Source: an uncultured Eubacteriales bacterium (GTDB lineage: Bacteria > Bacillota > Clostridia > Oscillospirales > CAG-382). Taken from it: 64,000 bases of DNA. Each line of letters starts with the position of its first letter. Position 1 is the stretch's first letter. The position numbers and the translations under genes were made by a program. Under the pieces are notes generated by a model, which did no database searches, was not told the origin of the DNA, and worked only from the letters and a program-made list of their open reading frames with translations. The stretch is from the NCBI GenBank assembly GCA_934446675.1, contig CAKSEL010000006.1, positions 62,001 through 126,000 of the forward strand, given 5' to 3'. Shown piece after piece: positions 25,880-35,044 of the stretch.

Positions 25880-25966
25880 TAGTCGCAAGCCTCCAAATAA
25901 TATATATAAAGAAAATAACAATCGTTTCAAAAGCACAGGTGTACATTCTTACACTTGTACAGTAAC

Positions 25967-25975
25967 ATTATACCA
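25967..25975 (-). promoter_or_regulatory. Extended -10 promoter of murA
   Basis: Minus-strand TGG-TATAAT (25967-25975) is an extended -10 (TGn). The -35 region, TTCCAA 17 bases upstream, is poor. A leader of ~80 bases follows before murA. Confidence 0.65.
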
Positions 25976-26045
25976 TACTTTTTCAAAAATTGGAATACTT
26001 TTTTTGCATTTTCTTAGATTTTTATAAAGTTTTTTTGCAAAATCT

Positions 26046-26957
26046 TCAGTTAATAGCATCAACAAAGGTCACAGTTTCGACTGAATCGGCGTCTGTGTAC
26101 GATATTTCCCACACGGGAACAAGATACATGACATTCTCGCGGACATTTCTTGCGGAATACACTATCCTTTCGGAATTGACGGCGGAAACATTATCGAGAT
26201 CAAGCTTATAGATAACGTTAATTCCGTCTGTAAGGGAGTCTGTGTATTTTGAAGAAACGGGAAATGTAATCCATTTGCCGGACGCCGACATTATATCCGA
26301 ATCCTCTGCGGAAATGCATATTTTCAGCGTCATTCCGGTAATATCGGTGTTTCCTGCCGTCTGGCATATTTCGGTGGCAACATAAAATCCTCGGTTTTCG
26401 AGAGATATTATCCTGTATCCGAACGTGCCGTCGGAATTAAGCGCATTTACAAAGGCGTCAAGTCTTTGTTTCTGCTTTCCGGAAAGCTCGGAGATACTCT
26501 GCGAAACTCCGTCGTCGGAATCGGTATCGCCTGCGTAAAGAGCGTTTGCGTACTGAATGCCGAAGTCCTCAAACTTTATCTGGAGCTTTGCAAGCTCGCT
26601 CGTGTCCTGTTTGCCGTCATAAATGCTCATTGAAACGCCGTCGGGTATTTCAAAGGAAACAATTTCGGAAGATATGCCCTTAAATTCCGAAACGGATATA
26701 TTCTTCGCCGTATTCTTCGCGCTGTCGTGTCTGTCGGGAAGTTCGAGCATATAAATGCCGTTTTCGGGAAGATCAAGCACAAACGTATCGGCAGTTACCG
26801 AAATTCCGCGCTTTGAAAGGTTTTCTGTGACGTTCTGCGCAAATTCAAGCGTTAATTTTCCCGCACCGTTAAGTTCGGAATAGTACAGCAGCAAAAACAT
26901 TATATTGAGAACAACAAATACCGCAATAAGAAGTTTGCAGATTTTACCGGTTTCCAA
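26046..26957 (-). CDS. YycI-like membrane-anchored protein
   Basis: A 303-residue protein with one N-terminal transmembrane segment (ICKLLIAVFVVLNIMFLLLYY) and a large extracytoplasmic region; its C-terminus, YLVPVWEISYTDADSVETVTFVDAIN, resembles the end of YycI, an inhibitor of the WalK (YycG) kinase that monitors the cell wall. The start is TTG 26957, nine bases after GGGGAG, and the previous gene ends only 6 bases away. No walR/walK is in the window. Family assignment is by architecture and C-terminal pattern, not strong identity. Confidence 0.68.
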   Translation of the reverse strand: METGKICKLLIAVFVVLNIMFLLLYYSELNGAGKLTLEFAQNVTENLSKRGISVTADTFVLDLPENGIYMLELPDRHDSAKNTAKNISVSEFKGISSEIVSFEIPDGVSMSIYDGKQDTSELAKLQIKFEDFGIQYANALYAGDTDSDDGVSQSISELSGKQKQRLDAFVNALNSDGTFGYRIISLENRGFYVATEICQTAGNTDITGMTLKICISAEDSDIMSASGKWITFPVSSKYTDSLTDGINVIYKLDLDNVSAVNSERIVYSARNVRENVMYLVPVWEISYTDADSVETVTFVDAIN

Positions 26958-26963
26958 TGCCGT

Positions 26964-28358
26964 TCACTCCCCTTTCGCAGAAGTTTCTGTTTTCGACGCC
27001 CAGACCGCCTTATACACGTCCGAGTTTTCATCTTTTCTTTCAAGCACCGCATAGCTTACCGAATTTTCATTTCCGTAAGAGAGCATATCGGCATAATACT
27101 GCGGAATAAAAGAATCCCTGCCTTCAAGTTTATCGCAGCAAAGTGTGCTGTAAGACGCATATACAAGGCTGTTTCCGGAAATTACGAATACCGCGTCATA
27201 TTCTTTTTCGGTAACGCTTACGGCGTCGGCAAAATATTTAAGCCTTATTTCAAGCCTGTCGCCGGACGAGGTATAAACAGCCTCCGAAAAGCAGAGATCC
27301 GCGTAATTACCGGTGCTTTCCCTGCCGATGGTTCCCGTGAGCTTTCTTACAGCCTCAAGTTTCTGACCGAAAGTATATCCGTCCCTGCTTTGCGGATTAT
27401 AGCCGAGATATTCCGAAAGATAAACGCCTTCGTCAGCCGAATTGAACACAACATCTCCGTTCTGATAAAACAGCAGCTCATTTGAACCGTCAACGTAATT
27501 CAGCACCGAACCGTCGCGCGTTACAAAAGTCTTTGCAAGGTTCAGATTGAGAGAAAACGCCCGGATCGTATTCAATATCCATTCGCTGTCGGTCTGTCTG
27601 CCGAGCTTATCCGGAGCCGTATTCACGCGGAAATCGTGCACGCTTACGGTATTCTTCAAAAGCGGTTTCACATACGGCGTATCCGCAAATTCAAAAGGTA
27701 CAAACCCCGTACTGTTATTATATGATTCGAGTTCCTTTGCGTTAAACTGAAAATCTCCTTCGGGTTTCAGAATATTTACGTCAAGCCCGGAAGAAACGGC
27801 AATTCCGTACAGGTTTCCGTCGGAGTCGGGCAGAATGAAGAGATTTCTGAAATTGAAATACATCTGCTGTGCATAATCATATCCGTAATCCGAAATGCAG
27901 GGCAGCACGCAGGAAGCAGGTATATCCGAAAGAAAGCCGAGAAGTATATAATTATCCGCATTCTTCAGTGATCTTATATATTTATCCCTTTCACGCTGCG
28001 AACCGAACGCGACATTCTCGCACTGTCCGGAAAAAAGCTCCGTCATGTAAGAAAATGCACTTTCTGTAAGCTTTTTGCCCGAATCCGAGTCAACGCCGGC
28101 GCCGTTCATGCCCACGACATTCTTTACTCCGACAAAAACAGGTCTTAAAAACGTGCGGTTCTGTTCCGTATCTGTTCCGGTTCCGGCAGAAAGCAGCACA
28201 CGGCGGTCGGCTTCGGGAACCGGAGTCAATGTTTTTGAAAAGCCGTTTATTCTTAAATCTATATATCTTCCGCAGTTATACAGCATGAGCAGAAACAGCA
28301 CTGCCGCCGCGGCTATCTGTGCTTTATGAAGTATAAAGGCAATTTTCTTTTTATCCAT
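26964..28358 (-). CDS. YycH-like membrane-anchored protein
   Basis: A 464-residue protein with a short cytoplasmic N-terminus, one transmembrane segment (AQIAAAAVLFLLMLYNCGRY), and a long extracytoplasmic part. The layout (single N-terminal anchor, followed by a YycI-like gene and a cell-wall gene) matches YycH, which with YycI restrains WalK signalling. ATG 28358 has GGAGAAAG upstream. The pair sits upstream of murA rather than with walRK. Sequence similarity to Bacillus YycH by eye is modest, so this is a family-level inference. Confidence 0.62.
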   Translation of the reverse strand: MDKKKIAFILHKAQIAAAAVLFLLMLYNCGRYIDLRINGFSKTLTPVPEADRRVLLSAGTGTDTEQNRTFLRPVFVGVKNVVGMNGAGVDSDSGKKLTESAFSYMTELFSGQCENVAFGSQRERDKYIRSLKNADNYILLGFLSDIPASCVLPCISDYGYDYAQQMYFNFRNLFILPDSDGNLYGIAVSSGLDVNILKPEGDFQFNAKELESYNNSTGFVPFEFADTPYVKPLLKNTVSVHDFRVNTAPDKLGRQTDSEWILNTIRAFSLNLNLAKTFVTRDGSVLNYVDGSNELLFYQNGDVVFNSADEGVYLSEYLGYNPQSRDGYTFGQKLEAVRKLTGTIGRESTGNYADLCFSEAVYTSSGDRLEIRLKYFADAVSVTEKEYDAVFVISGNSLVYASYSTLCCDKLEGRDSFIPQYYADMLSYGNENSVSYAVLERKDENSDVYKAVWASKTETSAKGE

Positions 28359-28402
28359 AGGACTTTCTCCGAACAAATTATTAATGTACAACTATTCATT
28401 AT

Positions 28403-28431
28403 ATTATAGCATATACTTTTTTTCATTTCAA
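28403..28431 (-). promoter_or_regulatory. Promoter of the yycH-yycI-like pair
   Basis: Minus-strand TTGAAA (28426-28431), 17-base spacer, TATAAT (28403-28408). Confidence 0.8.
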
Positions 28432-28472
28432 CATTTTTTATATAAAAGCTTTATCACACAAAGCTTTTTTTA

Positions 28473-28502
28473 TTGACAAATGCGCTCATGTTATGATAGA
28501 AT
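28473..28502 (+). promoter_or_regulatory. Promoter of galM
   Basis: TTGACA (28473-28478), 18-base spacer, TAGAAT (28497-28502), 50 bases before the start codon. A small AAAGCTTT repeat hairpin lies just upstream. Confidence 0.75.
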
Positions 28503-28552
28503 ACACTTAAACAAGAAAAACAATTACTTGTCATATGAGAAGAGGTATGAAA

Positions 28553-29578
28553 ATGAGCATTACAAAATCAATTTTCGGAATGACCGAAGAATCCGAGGTA
28601 CATTCCTATATACTTAATAACGGAAACGGTCTGAGTGCCGAAATACTCAACTACGGCGGAATTATAAGACGCCTTACATACAAGGGCGTTGACGTTGTTC
28701 TCGGACGCGACAGCATATCCGAATATTTCGACAACAACGGCTACTACGGCGCTCTTGTCGGCAGAAACTCAAACAGAATCGAAAATTCCGAATTTGAGCT
28801 TGACGGAAAGACCTACAAGTTATTTGCAAACGACGGCAGAAACAATCTTCACGGCGGAAAGTGCGGCTTCAACTCAAAGATATGGAACGCGCAGGCGGTT
28901 GATTCCGAAGAGCCGAGCCTTATACTCACCCTGCTTTCTCCCGACGGAGAAGAGGGATTTCCCGGCAATGTAAATGTAAAGGTTACATACACGCTTACAA
29001 AGGACAATTCCATAAAGATCCATTACGAAGGCACGACGGACGCCGACACAGTTCTCAACATGACCAACCATTCCTATTTCAACCTTAACGGTCACAATGT
29101 AGGAAACATCAATTCACACACGCTTTGGCTGGGCAGCAGTTTTTACACTCCCAACACCGACGAGTGTATGCCATACGGCGAAGTAAAGAGCGTTGAAGGC
29201 ACGGGATTTGATTTCAGAACGCCCAAAAAGCTTTCCGACGGTTTTAATTCCGGCGACGAACAGGTAAATATGTTCTCCGGCTTTGATCACAACTTTGCTC
29301 TTGACGGCAGAGGTTTCAGACTCGGCGCCGTTCTCAAGGGCGACAGAACCGGAATTACCATGGAAATGTACACCGACCGTCCGGCTGTTCAGCTCTACAC
29401 CGGAAACTGCATTGAAGAAGGCAGAATCTGCAAGGACTGCGCGGTATACACCAAACACAGCGCGCTTTGCCTTGAAACACAGGCTTTCCCCAACAGTCTC
29501 AAATATTCCCACTATCCGAACGGAATTCTCAGAAAAGACGAGAAATACGACACCGTTACCGAGTATAAATTCATCTGA
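28553..29578 (+). CDS. galM: Aldose 1-epimerase (mutarotase)
   Basis: Interconverts the anomers of galactose and glucose ahead of the Leloir pathway. The 341-residue protein has GRNSNRIENSEFELDGKTY, the NNLHGG block (catalytic His), TNHSYFNLNG (second catalytic His) and a late Glu in LCLETQAFPNS. Of three nearby ATGs, 28553 is best placed, seven bases after AAGAGG. It is monocistronic between its promoter and the terminator at 29602, and galT lies 1.8 kb downstream. Confidence 0.95.
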   Translation: MSITKSIFGMTEESEVHSYILNNGNGLSAEILNYGGIIRRLTYKGVDVVLGRDSISEYFDNNGYYGALVGRNSNRIENSEFELDGKTYKLFANDGRNNLHGGKCGFNSKIWNAQAVDSEEPSLILTLLSPDGEEGFPGNVNVKVTYTLTKDNSIKIHYEGTTDADTVLNMTNHSYFNLNGHNVGNINSHTLWLGSSFYTPNTDECMPYGEVKSVEGTGFDFRTPKKLSDGFNSGDEQVNMFSGFDHNFALDGRGFRLGAVLKGDRTGITMEMYTDRPAVQLYTGNCIEEGRICKDCAVYTKHSALCLETQAFPNSLKYSHYPNGILRKDEKYDTVTEYKFI

Positions 29579-29601
29579 TTTATCCCGACAAGCATATTTT
29601 T

Positions 29602-29632
29602 CCGGACAGGTTAACCGCTGTCCGGTTCTTTT
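29602..29632 (+). terminator. Terminator of galM
   Basis: CCGGACAG / CTGTCCGG 8-bp stem followed by TTCTTTTATTTT. Confidence 0.9.
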
Positions 29633-29637
29633 ATTTT

Positions 29638-29666
29638 CACCAACATTCCTTTTAACTCATATTATA
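29638..29666 (+). promoter_or_regulatory. Sigma-K/E-like promoter of dpaAB
   Basis: CATATTATA (29658-29666) matches the CATANNNTA -10 form of the mother-cell sporulation sigma factors, with CACC 16 bases upstream. In Bacillus the equivalent operon is read by sigma-K. Assignment rests on a short motif and on context. Confidence 0.55.
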
Positions 29667-29701
29667 AAATAAACTTAATTTACAGGTAAGGAATGATTGT
29701 G

Positions 29702-30586
29702 ATGAATACAGATAAAAAGATCGCGGTCATAGGCGGAGACGCAAGGCAGATATTCTGCGCAAAAAATCTGTGTACATACGGGTTTGAAACAGCGCTTTAC
29801 GGCTTTGACAAATATGACGGCGACATAGACTCATGTACAAAATGCAAATGCCTGTGCGACGCACTCGGCGGTGCAGGATATGTTATACTTCCGCTGCCGT
29901 GCTGCACCGACGGGCTTAACATAAACGCGCCGCTGTCCGCAAACCAGATACCGCTCGAAAGCGTATTTTCGGCAATAAGTCAGGGTACGCGCATATATTC
30001 CGGCAAATTATGCCCTCTTGCGGTAAAGCTCTCTGAAGAATATTCGCTTGAAATTACCGATTATTCGGCACGCGAGGAATTTCAGATAGCAAATGCCGTG
30101 CCGACCGCGGAAAGCGCTCTTGCAATAGCCGTAAACGAGCTTCCGATTACAATATGCAAAAGCACGTGTCTTGTCATGGGTTACGGAAGAATCGGCAAAA
30201 TTCTCTGCGAACTTTTAAAGTCATTCGGAGCAAAGGTCTACGCGTCGGCGAGAAAATGCGCGGATTTTGCCTGGATAGAGGCTCACGGCTGTATTCCGGT
30301 GCATACGGACAAAATCTCCGCCGTACTTTCCGAATGTTCGCTTATTTTCAACACCATACCCAAAACTGTTCTGAAAGACGGACTGCTTGACATAATCCCG
30401 AAAGACACGCTGATAATCGACCTTGCGTCAAAGCCTGGCGGAGTGGATTTTGAGCCGGCAAAAAAAGCCGGGTTAAACGTAATCTGGGCGCTGTCCCTGC
30501 CCGGAAAAACAGCGCCGGTAAGCGCAGGCAAAATACTGTCCGATACCATATTAAACATTTTACGCGAAACGGAGGGAGAAATATGA
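29702..30586 (+). CDS. dpaA: Dipicolinate synthase subunit A
   Basis: Makes dipicolinic acid from dihydroxytetrahydrodipicolinate for the spore core, in the mother cell. The 294-residue subunit has two Rossmann-like domains: KKIAVIGGDARQIFCAK at the N-terminus and LVMGYGRIGKILCELLKSFG near residue 160, plus IIDLASKPGGVDF near residue 240. The ATG at 29702 sits nine bases after AAGGA; an ATG three codons earlier overlaps that site. Its stop overlaps the start of dpaB by 4 bases. Confidence 0.94.
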   Translation: MNTDKKIAVIGGDARQIFCAKNLCTYGFETALYGFDKYDGDIDSCTKCKCLCDALGGAGYVILPLPCCTDGLNINAPLSANQIPLESVFSAISQGTRIYSGKLCPLAVKLSEEYSLEITDYSAREEFQIANAVPTAESALAIAVNELPITICKSTCLVMGYGRIGKILCELLKSFGAKVYASARKCADFAWIEAHGCIPVHTDKISAVLSECSLIFNTIPKTVLKDGLLDIIPKDTLIIDLASKPGGVDFEPAKKAGLNVIWALSLPGKTAPVSAGKILSDTILNILRETEGEI

Positions 30587-31143
30587 CGGGATTTGCTTTC
30601 TGCGGTTCTTTCTGCAACATGGAAAAGGCTTTCAGACAGCTTGAAAACCTTGTAAACACCGGTGAAAAGGTAATACCTATCATGTCGTACAACGTTTACA
30701 CCACGGATACGCGTTTCGGAAAGGCGTCGGAACTTATAGAGAAAGTCGAAGATCTGTGCGGAGAAAAAATCGTTCATACGCTGCCCGACGCAGAACCGCT
30801 CGGACCGAAAATAAAGCTTGACTGTCTTTGCATATGTCCCTGCACGGGAAACACTCTCGCAAAGCTTGCAAACGGCATAAGCGACACGCCCGTAACTCTT
30901 GCAGCAAAAGCCCACATGAGAAACGACAGGCCGGTTGTAATAGCGCTTGCCTCAAACGACGGTCTTTGCGGAAACGCCGAAAATTTCGGGCGTATGCTTG
31001 CGCGCAGAAACGTATATTTTGTTCCGCTGCATCAGGACGATGCACTGAAAAAGCCGAGAAGCCTTGTGTGCGATTTTGAAATGCTGCCGGCTGCTGCCGA
31101 AAAAGCTATGCGCGGCATACAAATTCAGCCTATTTTGTTCTGA
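30583..31143 (+). CDS. dpaB: Dipicolinate synthase subunit B
   Basis: Flavoprotein-type subunit of dipicolinate synthase, 186 residues. Hallmarks are GFAFCGSFCNMEKAF at the N-terminus, PIMSYNVYTTDTRFG, the CICPCTGNTLAKLANGI block near residue 88, and DTPVTLAAKAHMRN, typical of the Dfp/flavoprotein fold. It overlaps dpaA by four bases (coupled translation). The pair is strong evidence that the organism makes endospores. Confidence 0.94.
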   Translation: MTGFAFCGSFCNMEKAFRQLENLVNTGEKVIPIMSYNVYTTDTRFGKASELIEKVEDLCGEKIVHTLPDAEPLGPKIKLDCLCICPCTGNTLAKLANGISDTPVTLAAKAHMRNDRPVVIALASNDGLCGNAENFGRMLARRNVYFVPLHQDDALKKPRSLVCDFEMLPAAAEKAMRGIQIQPILF

Positions 31144-31176
31144 AAATCAAATTTTAGGTTACTTTATGACATGACT

Positions 31177-31210
31177 ATGCCTGTGGTTCTGTATCACAGG
31201 CATTATTTAT
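31177..31210 (+). terminator. Terminator of dpaAB
   Basis: ATGCCTGTG / CACAGGCAT perfect 9-bp stem with a 9-base loop, followed by TATTTATTT. Confidence 0.78.
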
Positions 31211-31336
31211 TTCAAAATTATCAATTTAGTAAAAAAGCTGTCACATTTCATAACAGAAATATATGCAAACTCAGTGTATCATAGTCATGAAAAAGGTTAT
31301 ATATAATGAAAACTTATGAAACAAGAGGGTTTACAA

Positions 31337-32830
31337 ATGATTGACACAGCCATAAAAAAACTTTGCGTATACGGACTTCAGAAAGGACTTATACAGTCCG
31401 GCGACACGCGCTACATCATAAACAGGCTTATCGACGCCATGGGACTTGACTCATATACAGATGACAAAATCACATATACCGACGAAATAGAGCTTGAGCC
31501 TGTATTAAAGCAGCTTTGCGACTATGCCGCGCAGAACGGCATTATAGAGGACACCGTAACGCACAGAGATCTTTTCGACACGCGTCTTATGGGAATTCTG
31601 ACTCCCCGTCCGTCGGAGGTTGTAAGCGAATTTCTCGAAAAATACTGCGAAAGCCCCAAAATCGCTACCGACTGGTACTACAATTTTTCGCAGAACACGG
31701 ACTATATAAGAACCTACCGCGTAAAGAAAGACCTGAAATGGGTATATTCAAACGAATACGGCGATCTTGACATAACAATAAACCTTTCAAAACCCGAAAA
31801 AGATCCAAAAGCCATTGCCGCCGCAAAGAATGCGATAAATTCCTCCTATCCGAAATGCAATCTCTGTCCCGAAAACGAGGGCTTTTCCGGCACTCTGACC
31901 TCCCCTGCAAGAGAAAACCACAGAATTATACCGATAACCATAAACGACGAGGATTTCTTCCTGCAGTATTCGCCCTACGTATACTACAACGAGCACTGCA
32001 TTGTGTTCAACTCAAAGCACGTGCCCATGAAGATAGACCGTGCCGCGTTCTCAAAGCTTCTTGACTTTGTAACGCTGTTTCCGCACTATTTTCTCGGTTC
32101 AAACGCGGACCTGCCGATAGTCGGCGGTTCGATCCTTACGCACGACCATTTTCAGGGCGGAAACTACGAGTTTGCCATGGCAAAGGCTCCCGTCGAAAAG
32201 GAAATTGTTTTCGGCGGATTTGAGGACGTAAAGGCAGGAATCGTAAAGTGGCCCATGTCGGTTATACGCCTTTCTTCACAAAGCAAGGAAAGGCTCGTCG
32301 AGCTTGCTGACAAAATACTTGCCGCATGGCGTTCGTACACGGACGAGAGCGCCTTTATATATGCCGAAACCGACGGCGAGCCGCACAACACCATAACTCC
32401 CATCGCACGCCGCAGAGGTGATAAGTACGAGCTTGACCTTGTGCTCAGAAACAACATCACAACTCCCGAACACCCTCTCGGAGTTTTCCACCCTCATGCA
32501 GAGCTGCATCACATCAAAAAGGAAAACATCGGTCTTATCGAAGTAATGGGACTTGCCGTACTTCCGTCAAGACTTAAAGCCGAGATGAAAGCTCTTCAAG
32601 ATGCAATTCTCGCCGGCAAAGACCTGAAAGCCGATGAAACCACCGCAAAACACGCCGAATGGACATACGGATTTATGGAAAACTACAGTGACATAAACGC
32701 CGGCAATATCGAAAGAATTATTCAGAACGAAGTCGGAAAAGTATTCTCGACGGTTCTCGAACACGCCGGAGTTTTCAAGCGTGACGAAAAAGGAAAAGCC
32801 GCATTTGAAAGATTCTGCGCGTCTGTCTGA
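31337..32830 (+). CDS. galT: UDP-glucose-hexose-1-phosphate uridylyltransferase, family 2
   Basis: Leloir enzyme exchanging UMP between UDP-glucose and galactose-1-phosphate. The 497-residue length and sequence (LMGILTPRPSEVV near residue 85, CNLCPENEGFSG near 180, LTHDHFQGG near 260) are those of the Gram-positive GalT family 2, not the ~350-residue HIT-motif family 1. ATG 31337 follows AAGAGGG; an upstream ATG lacks a site. No galK or galE is in the window. It ends at a strong terminator. Confidence 0.94.
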   Translation: MIDTAIKKLCVYGLQKGLIQSGDTRYIINRLIDAMGLDSYTDDKITYTDEIELEPVLKQLCDYAAQNGIIEDTVTHRDLFDTRLMGILTPRPSEVVSEFLEKYCESPKIATDWYYNFSQNTDYIRTYRVKKDLKWVYSNEYGDLDITINLSKPEKDPKAIAAAKNAINSSYPKCNLCPENEGFSGTLTSPARENHRIIPITINDEDFFLQYSPYVYYNEHCIVFNSKHVPMKIDRAAFSKLLDFVTLFPHYFLGSNADLPIVGGSILTHDHFQGGNYEFAMAKAPVEKEIVFGGFEDVKAGIVKWPMSVIRLSSQSKERLVELADKILAAWRSYTDESAFIYAETDGEPHNTITPIARRRGDKYELDLVLRNNITTPEHPLGVFHPHAELHHIKKENIGLIEVMGLAVLPSRLKAEMKALQDAILAGKDLKADETTAKHAEWTYGFMENYSDINAGNIERIIQNEVGKVFSTVLEHAGVFKRDEKGKAAFERFCASV

Positions 32831-32851
32831 CATTTAAAATATATAATTTTT

Positions 32852-32891
32852 GCCCGACAGGCGGTTTTTGTGCCGTTTGCCGGGCTTTTTT
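32852..32891 (+). terminator. Terminator of galT
   Basis: GCCCG (32852-32856) pairs with CGGGC (32881-32885) with a further paired inner stem, then six T. Confidence 0.88.
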
Positions 32892-32925
32892 ATGTTATTT
32901 TTAAAGGAAATTAAGGTTATTGCTA

Positions 32926-32954
32926 TTGAAAAAAGTTTAAAATCGTGGTAATAT
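32926..32954 (+). promoter_or_regulatory. Promoter of the CE2-like gene
   Basis: TTGAAA (32926-32931), 17-base spacer, TAATAT (32949-32954), 44 bases before the start codon. It may also drive the phoH operon, since no terminator intervenes. Confidence 0.72.
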
Positions 32955-32997
32955 ATTATGAATACATTTATATACTCGTTTAGGAGGTTTTGACGTT

Positions 32998-34008
32998 ATG
33001 CATTTTTGCACAAAGGATATGCAGATAATAAAGGGCGGAAACTTCATACTTTACGGACGTCCTTTTTATGTCGATGATATTCCCGCGCTTTCATGGTCAA
33101 ACAGCGGTATTGAATTCTGCGCGGAATTTGAACGCTTTACGGTTTATTTCGGAGATTATGTATCGGAAATGCCCGTATATGTCAAAATATACGTTGACGG
33201 AAAAGAGTTCAAGCATGCGGTTTCCGGAAAAAACAATGCAGCGGTACTTGAAGGCTTTAAGAATACGCCGCACACCGTAAAAATACTGCGGATTTCGGAA
33301 GGCGACGTTCTTTTGACAGTCAGATTCATTCGCATTTTCGGTTCCCATGCGGAGTTTCTTCCTTTGCCGAAAGAAAACAAACGTTTAAAGCTTGAATTTT
33401 TGGGAGATTCCATTACCTGCGGATACGGCGTTACGGCAAGCTGTGAGCAGAACGAATTTCTCACCTGCGAAGAGGACAGCACGCAAACCTACGCTTATCT
33501 TACGGCAAAGGCGCTTGATGCGGAAATACGCACGGTATCAATCTCCGGTCAGGGCATTGTACATTCCTGCGGAGACAGCGTCGGAATACGCATGGAGGAA
33601 ATTTTAAAACTCAGAGCGCGCGGTCATTCGGACGTTTATACACCGGAAGAAGACTGGCAGCCGGATTTCTTTATTCTCAACGCCGGAGCCAACGATAAGT
33701 ACGAGCACACCGACAGCGAAACATTCCGTAAATATGCGCTAAAGCTGTTATCCGACATAAGAGCACTCTACCCCAAAGCTCATATAATCTGGCTCTACGG
33801 CATGTACAAAAACTTTTCAAAAGAGATTGAAGAGATATCAAAAAGTTTTGCGCTGTCGGACGGCAATTATTCCTATATGTTTGCCGGCAGCGTATGGGAA
33901 AACAGTCAGAAATTCTGCGGTGCGGTGGGACACCCAAACACGCTCGTGTCGGAAAAGGTTTCAAAGCAGCTTATAAAGCTTATAAACAACAAGCTTTCCC
34001 AAAAATAA
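32998..34008 (+). CDS. SGNH-type carbohydrate esterase (CE2-like)
   Basis: A 336-residue protein with an N-terminal jelly-roll domain (residues ~1-120) and a C-terminal SGNH hydrolase domain starting LEFLGDSITCGYGV (~130, catalytic Ser). ILNAGANDKY near residue 225 gives the Asn block, and the C-terminal GAVGHPNTLVSEK gives the catalytic His, written GHPN as in CE2. CE2 enzymes deacetylate xylans or mannans. There is no signal peptide, so it should act on imported acetylated oligosaccharides. AGGAGG precedes the ATG. Confidence 0.85.
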   Translation: MHFCTKDMQIIKGGNFILYGRPFYVDDIPALSWSNSGIEFCAEFERFTVYFGDYVSEMPVYVKIYVDGKEFKHAVSGKNNAAVLEGFKNTPHTVKILRISEGDVLLTVRFIRIFGSHAEFLPLPKENKRLKLEFLGDSITCGYGVTASCEQNEFLTCEEDSTQTYAYLTAKALDAEIRTVSISGQGIVHSCGDSVGIRMEEILKLRARGHSDVYTPEEDWQPDFFILNAGANDKYEHTDSETFRKYALKLLSDIRALYPKAHIIWLYGMYKNFSKEIEEISKSFALSDGNYSYMFAGSVWENSQKFCGAVGHPNTLVSEKVSKQLIKLINNKLSQK

Positions 34009-34026
34009 TTTTTCACGAGGTAGACA

Positions 34027-35028
34027 ATGACCGAAAAAATCATTACCGGAATAACGCCCGAGCGTCAGTCGTGCCTTTTCGGCTCTTTCGACTGCAACAC
34101 AAGGCTCATTGAAAATCAGTTCGGCGTTCTTATAACTTCGAGGACGGACGCGGTAAAAATAAGCGGAGAAAATCCGTCCGATGTAGACAAAGCCATAAGT
34201 GCCGTCACGCTTATGCTAAAAGCTTTGGAATCGGGAGAAGAACTTTCCGAGCAAAAGGTGCGATACATTACCGACATGGTAAGCGCGGGAAGCGAAAAAG
34301 ATCTGCAAAATCTCGGCGGAGAATGCATCTGCGTCACAAGCCGCGGCAAGCCCGTAAAGGCAAAAACTCTCGGTCAGAAAAACTATGTTGAGGCTATCAA
34401 GAACAACACCGTAACTCTGGGCATAGGCCCTGCCGGAACGGGAAAGACTTTCCTTGCGGTCGCGATGGCTGTAACGGCTCTGAAATTAAAGCAGGTAAAC
34501 CGCATTATTCTTACACGCCCGGCAGTTGAAGCCGGCGAAAGACTCGGATTTCTTCCGGGAGATCTGCAAAGCAAAATCGACCCGTATCTGCGTCCGCTGT
34601 ACGACGCGCTTTACGAAATGCTCGGCATGGAGGGCTTTACAAAATGCGTCGAAAACGGCACTATCGAAATTGCCCCTCTTGCCTACATGAGAGGACGTAC
34701 TCTGGACGACTCGTTTATCATTCTCGACGAGGCTCAGAACACGACAAGCGAACAGATGAAAATGTTTCTTACGCGTCTCGGATTCGGCTCGAAAATGGTA
34801 GTGACCGGCGACATTACGCAGATAGACCTGCCGTCAGGCACAAAAAGCGGTCTTGAACAGGCGGCAAAAATTCTGCGCGACGTCGATGGCGTGTCAGTAT
34901 TCAGACTTTCGGCTCACGACATTGTAAGGCACGCACTTGTTCAGAGGATTATACGTGCATACGAAAACTACGGCAAGCAAAACGCGCCGCAAAATCAGGA
35001 CGGCGGTTCCGAAATCCAAAAACAGTAA
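34027..35028 (+). CDS. phoH: PhoH-family ATPase
   Basis: A 333-residue PhoH-like ATPase with Walker A GIGPAGTGKTFLAVA (~residue 137), RPAVEAGERLGFLPGDLQ, and Walker B FIILDEAQNTTSEQM (~240). Its RNA-related role in this family is inferred from its constant position next to ybeY and era. It starts 19 bases after the esterase gene and heads phoH, a short gene, ybeY-era, recO and mutS2. The usual YqfF HD-membrane gene between phoH and ybeY is missing. Confidence 0.95.
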   Translation: MTEKIITGITPERQSCLFGSFDCNTRLIENQFGVLITSRTDAVKISGENPSDVDKAISAVTLMLKALESGEELSEQKVRYITDMVSAGSEKDLQNLGGECICVTSRGKPVKAKTLGQKNYVEAIKNNTVTLGIGPAGTGKTFLAVAMAVTALKLKQVNRIILTRPAVEAGERLGFLPGDLQSKIDPYLRPLYDALYEMLGMEGFTKCVENGTIEIAPLAYMRGRTLDDSFIILDEAQNTTSEQMKMFLTRLGFGSKMVVTGDITQIDLPSGTKSGLEQAAKILRDVDGVSVFRLSAHDIVRHALVQRIIRAYENYGKQNAPQNQDGGSEIQKQ

Positions 35029-35044
35029 AAAGGAGAAATACATC

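Noticed and set aside
28445..28471. AAAGCTTT repeat hairpin with T-run between the yycH-like and galM promoters
   Set aside because: It looks like a terminator but no gene reads into it from the left; it could be chance in AT-rich DNA.
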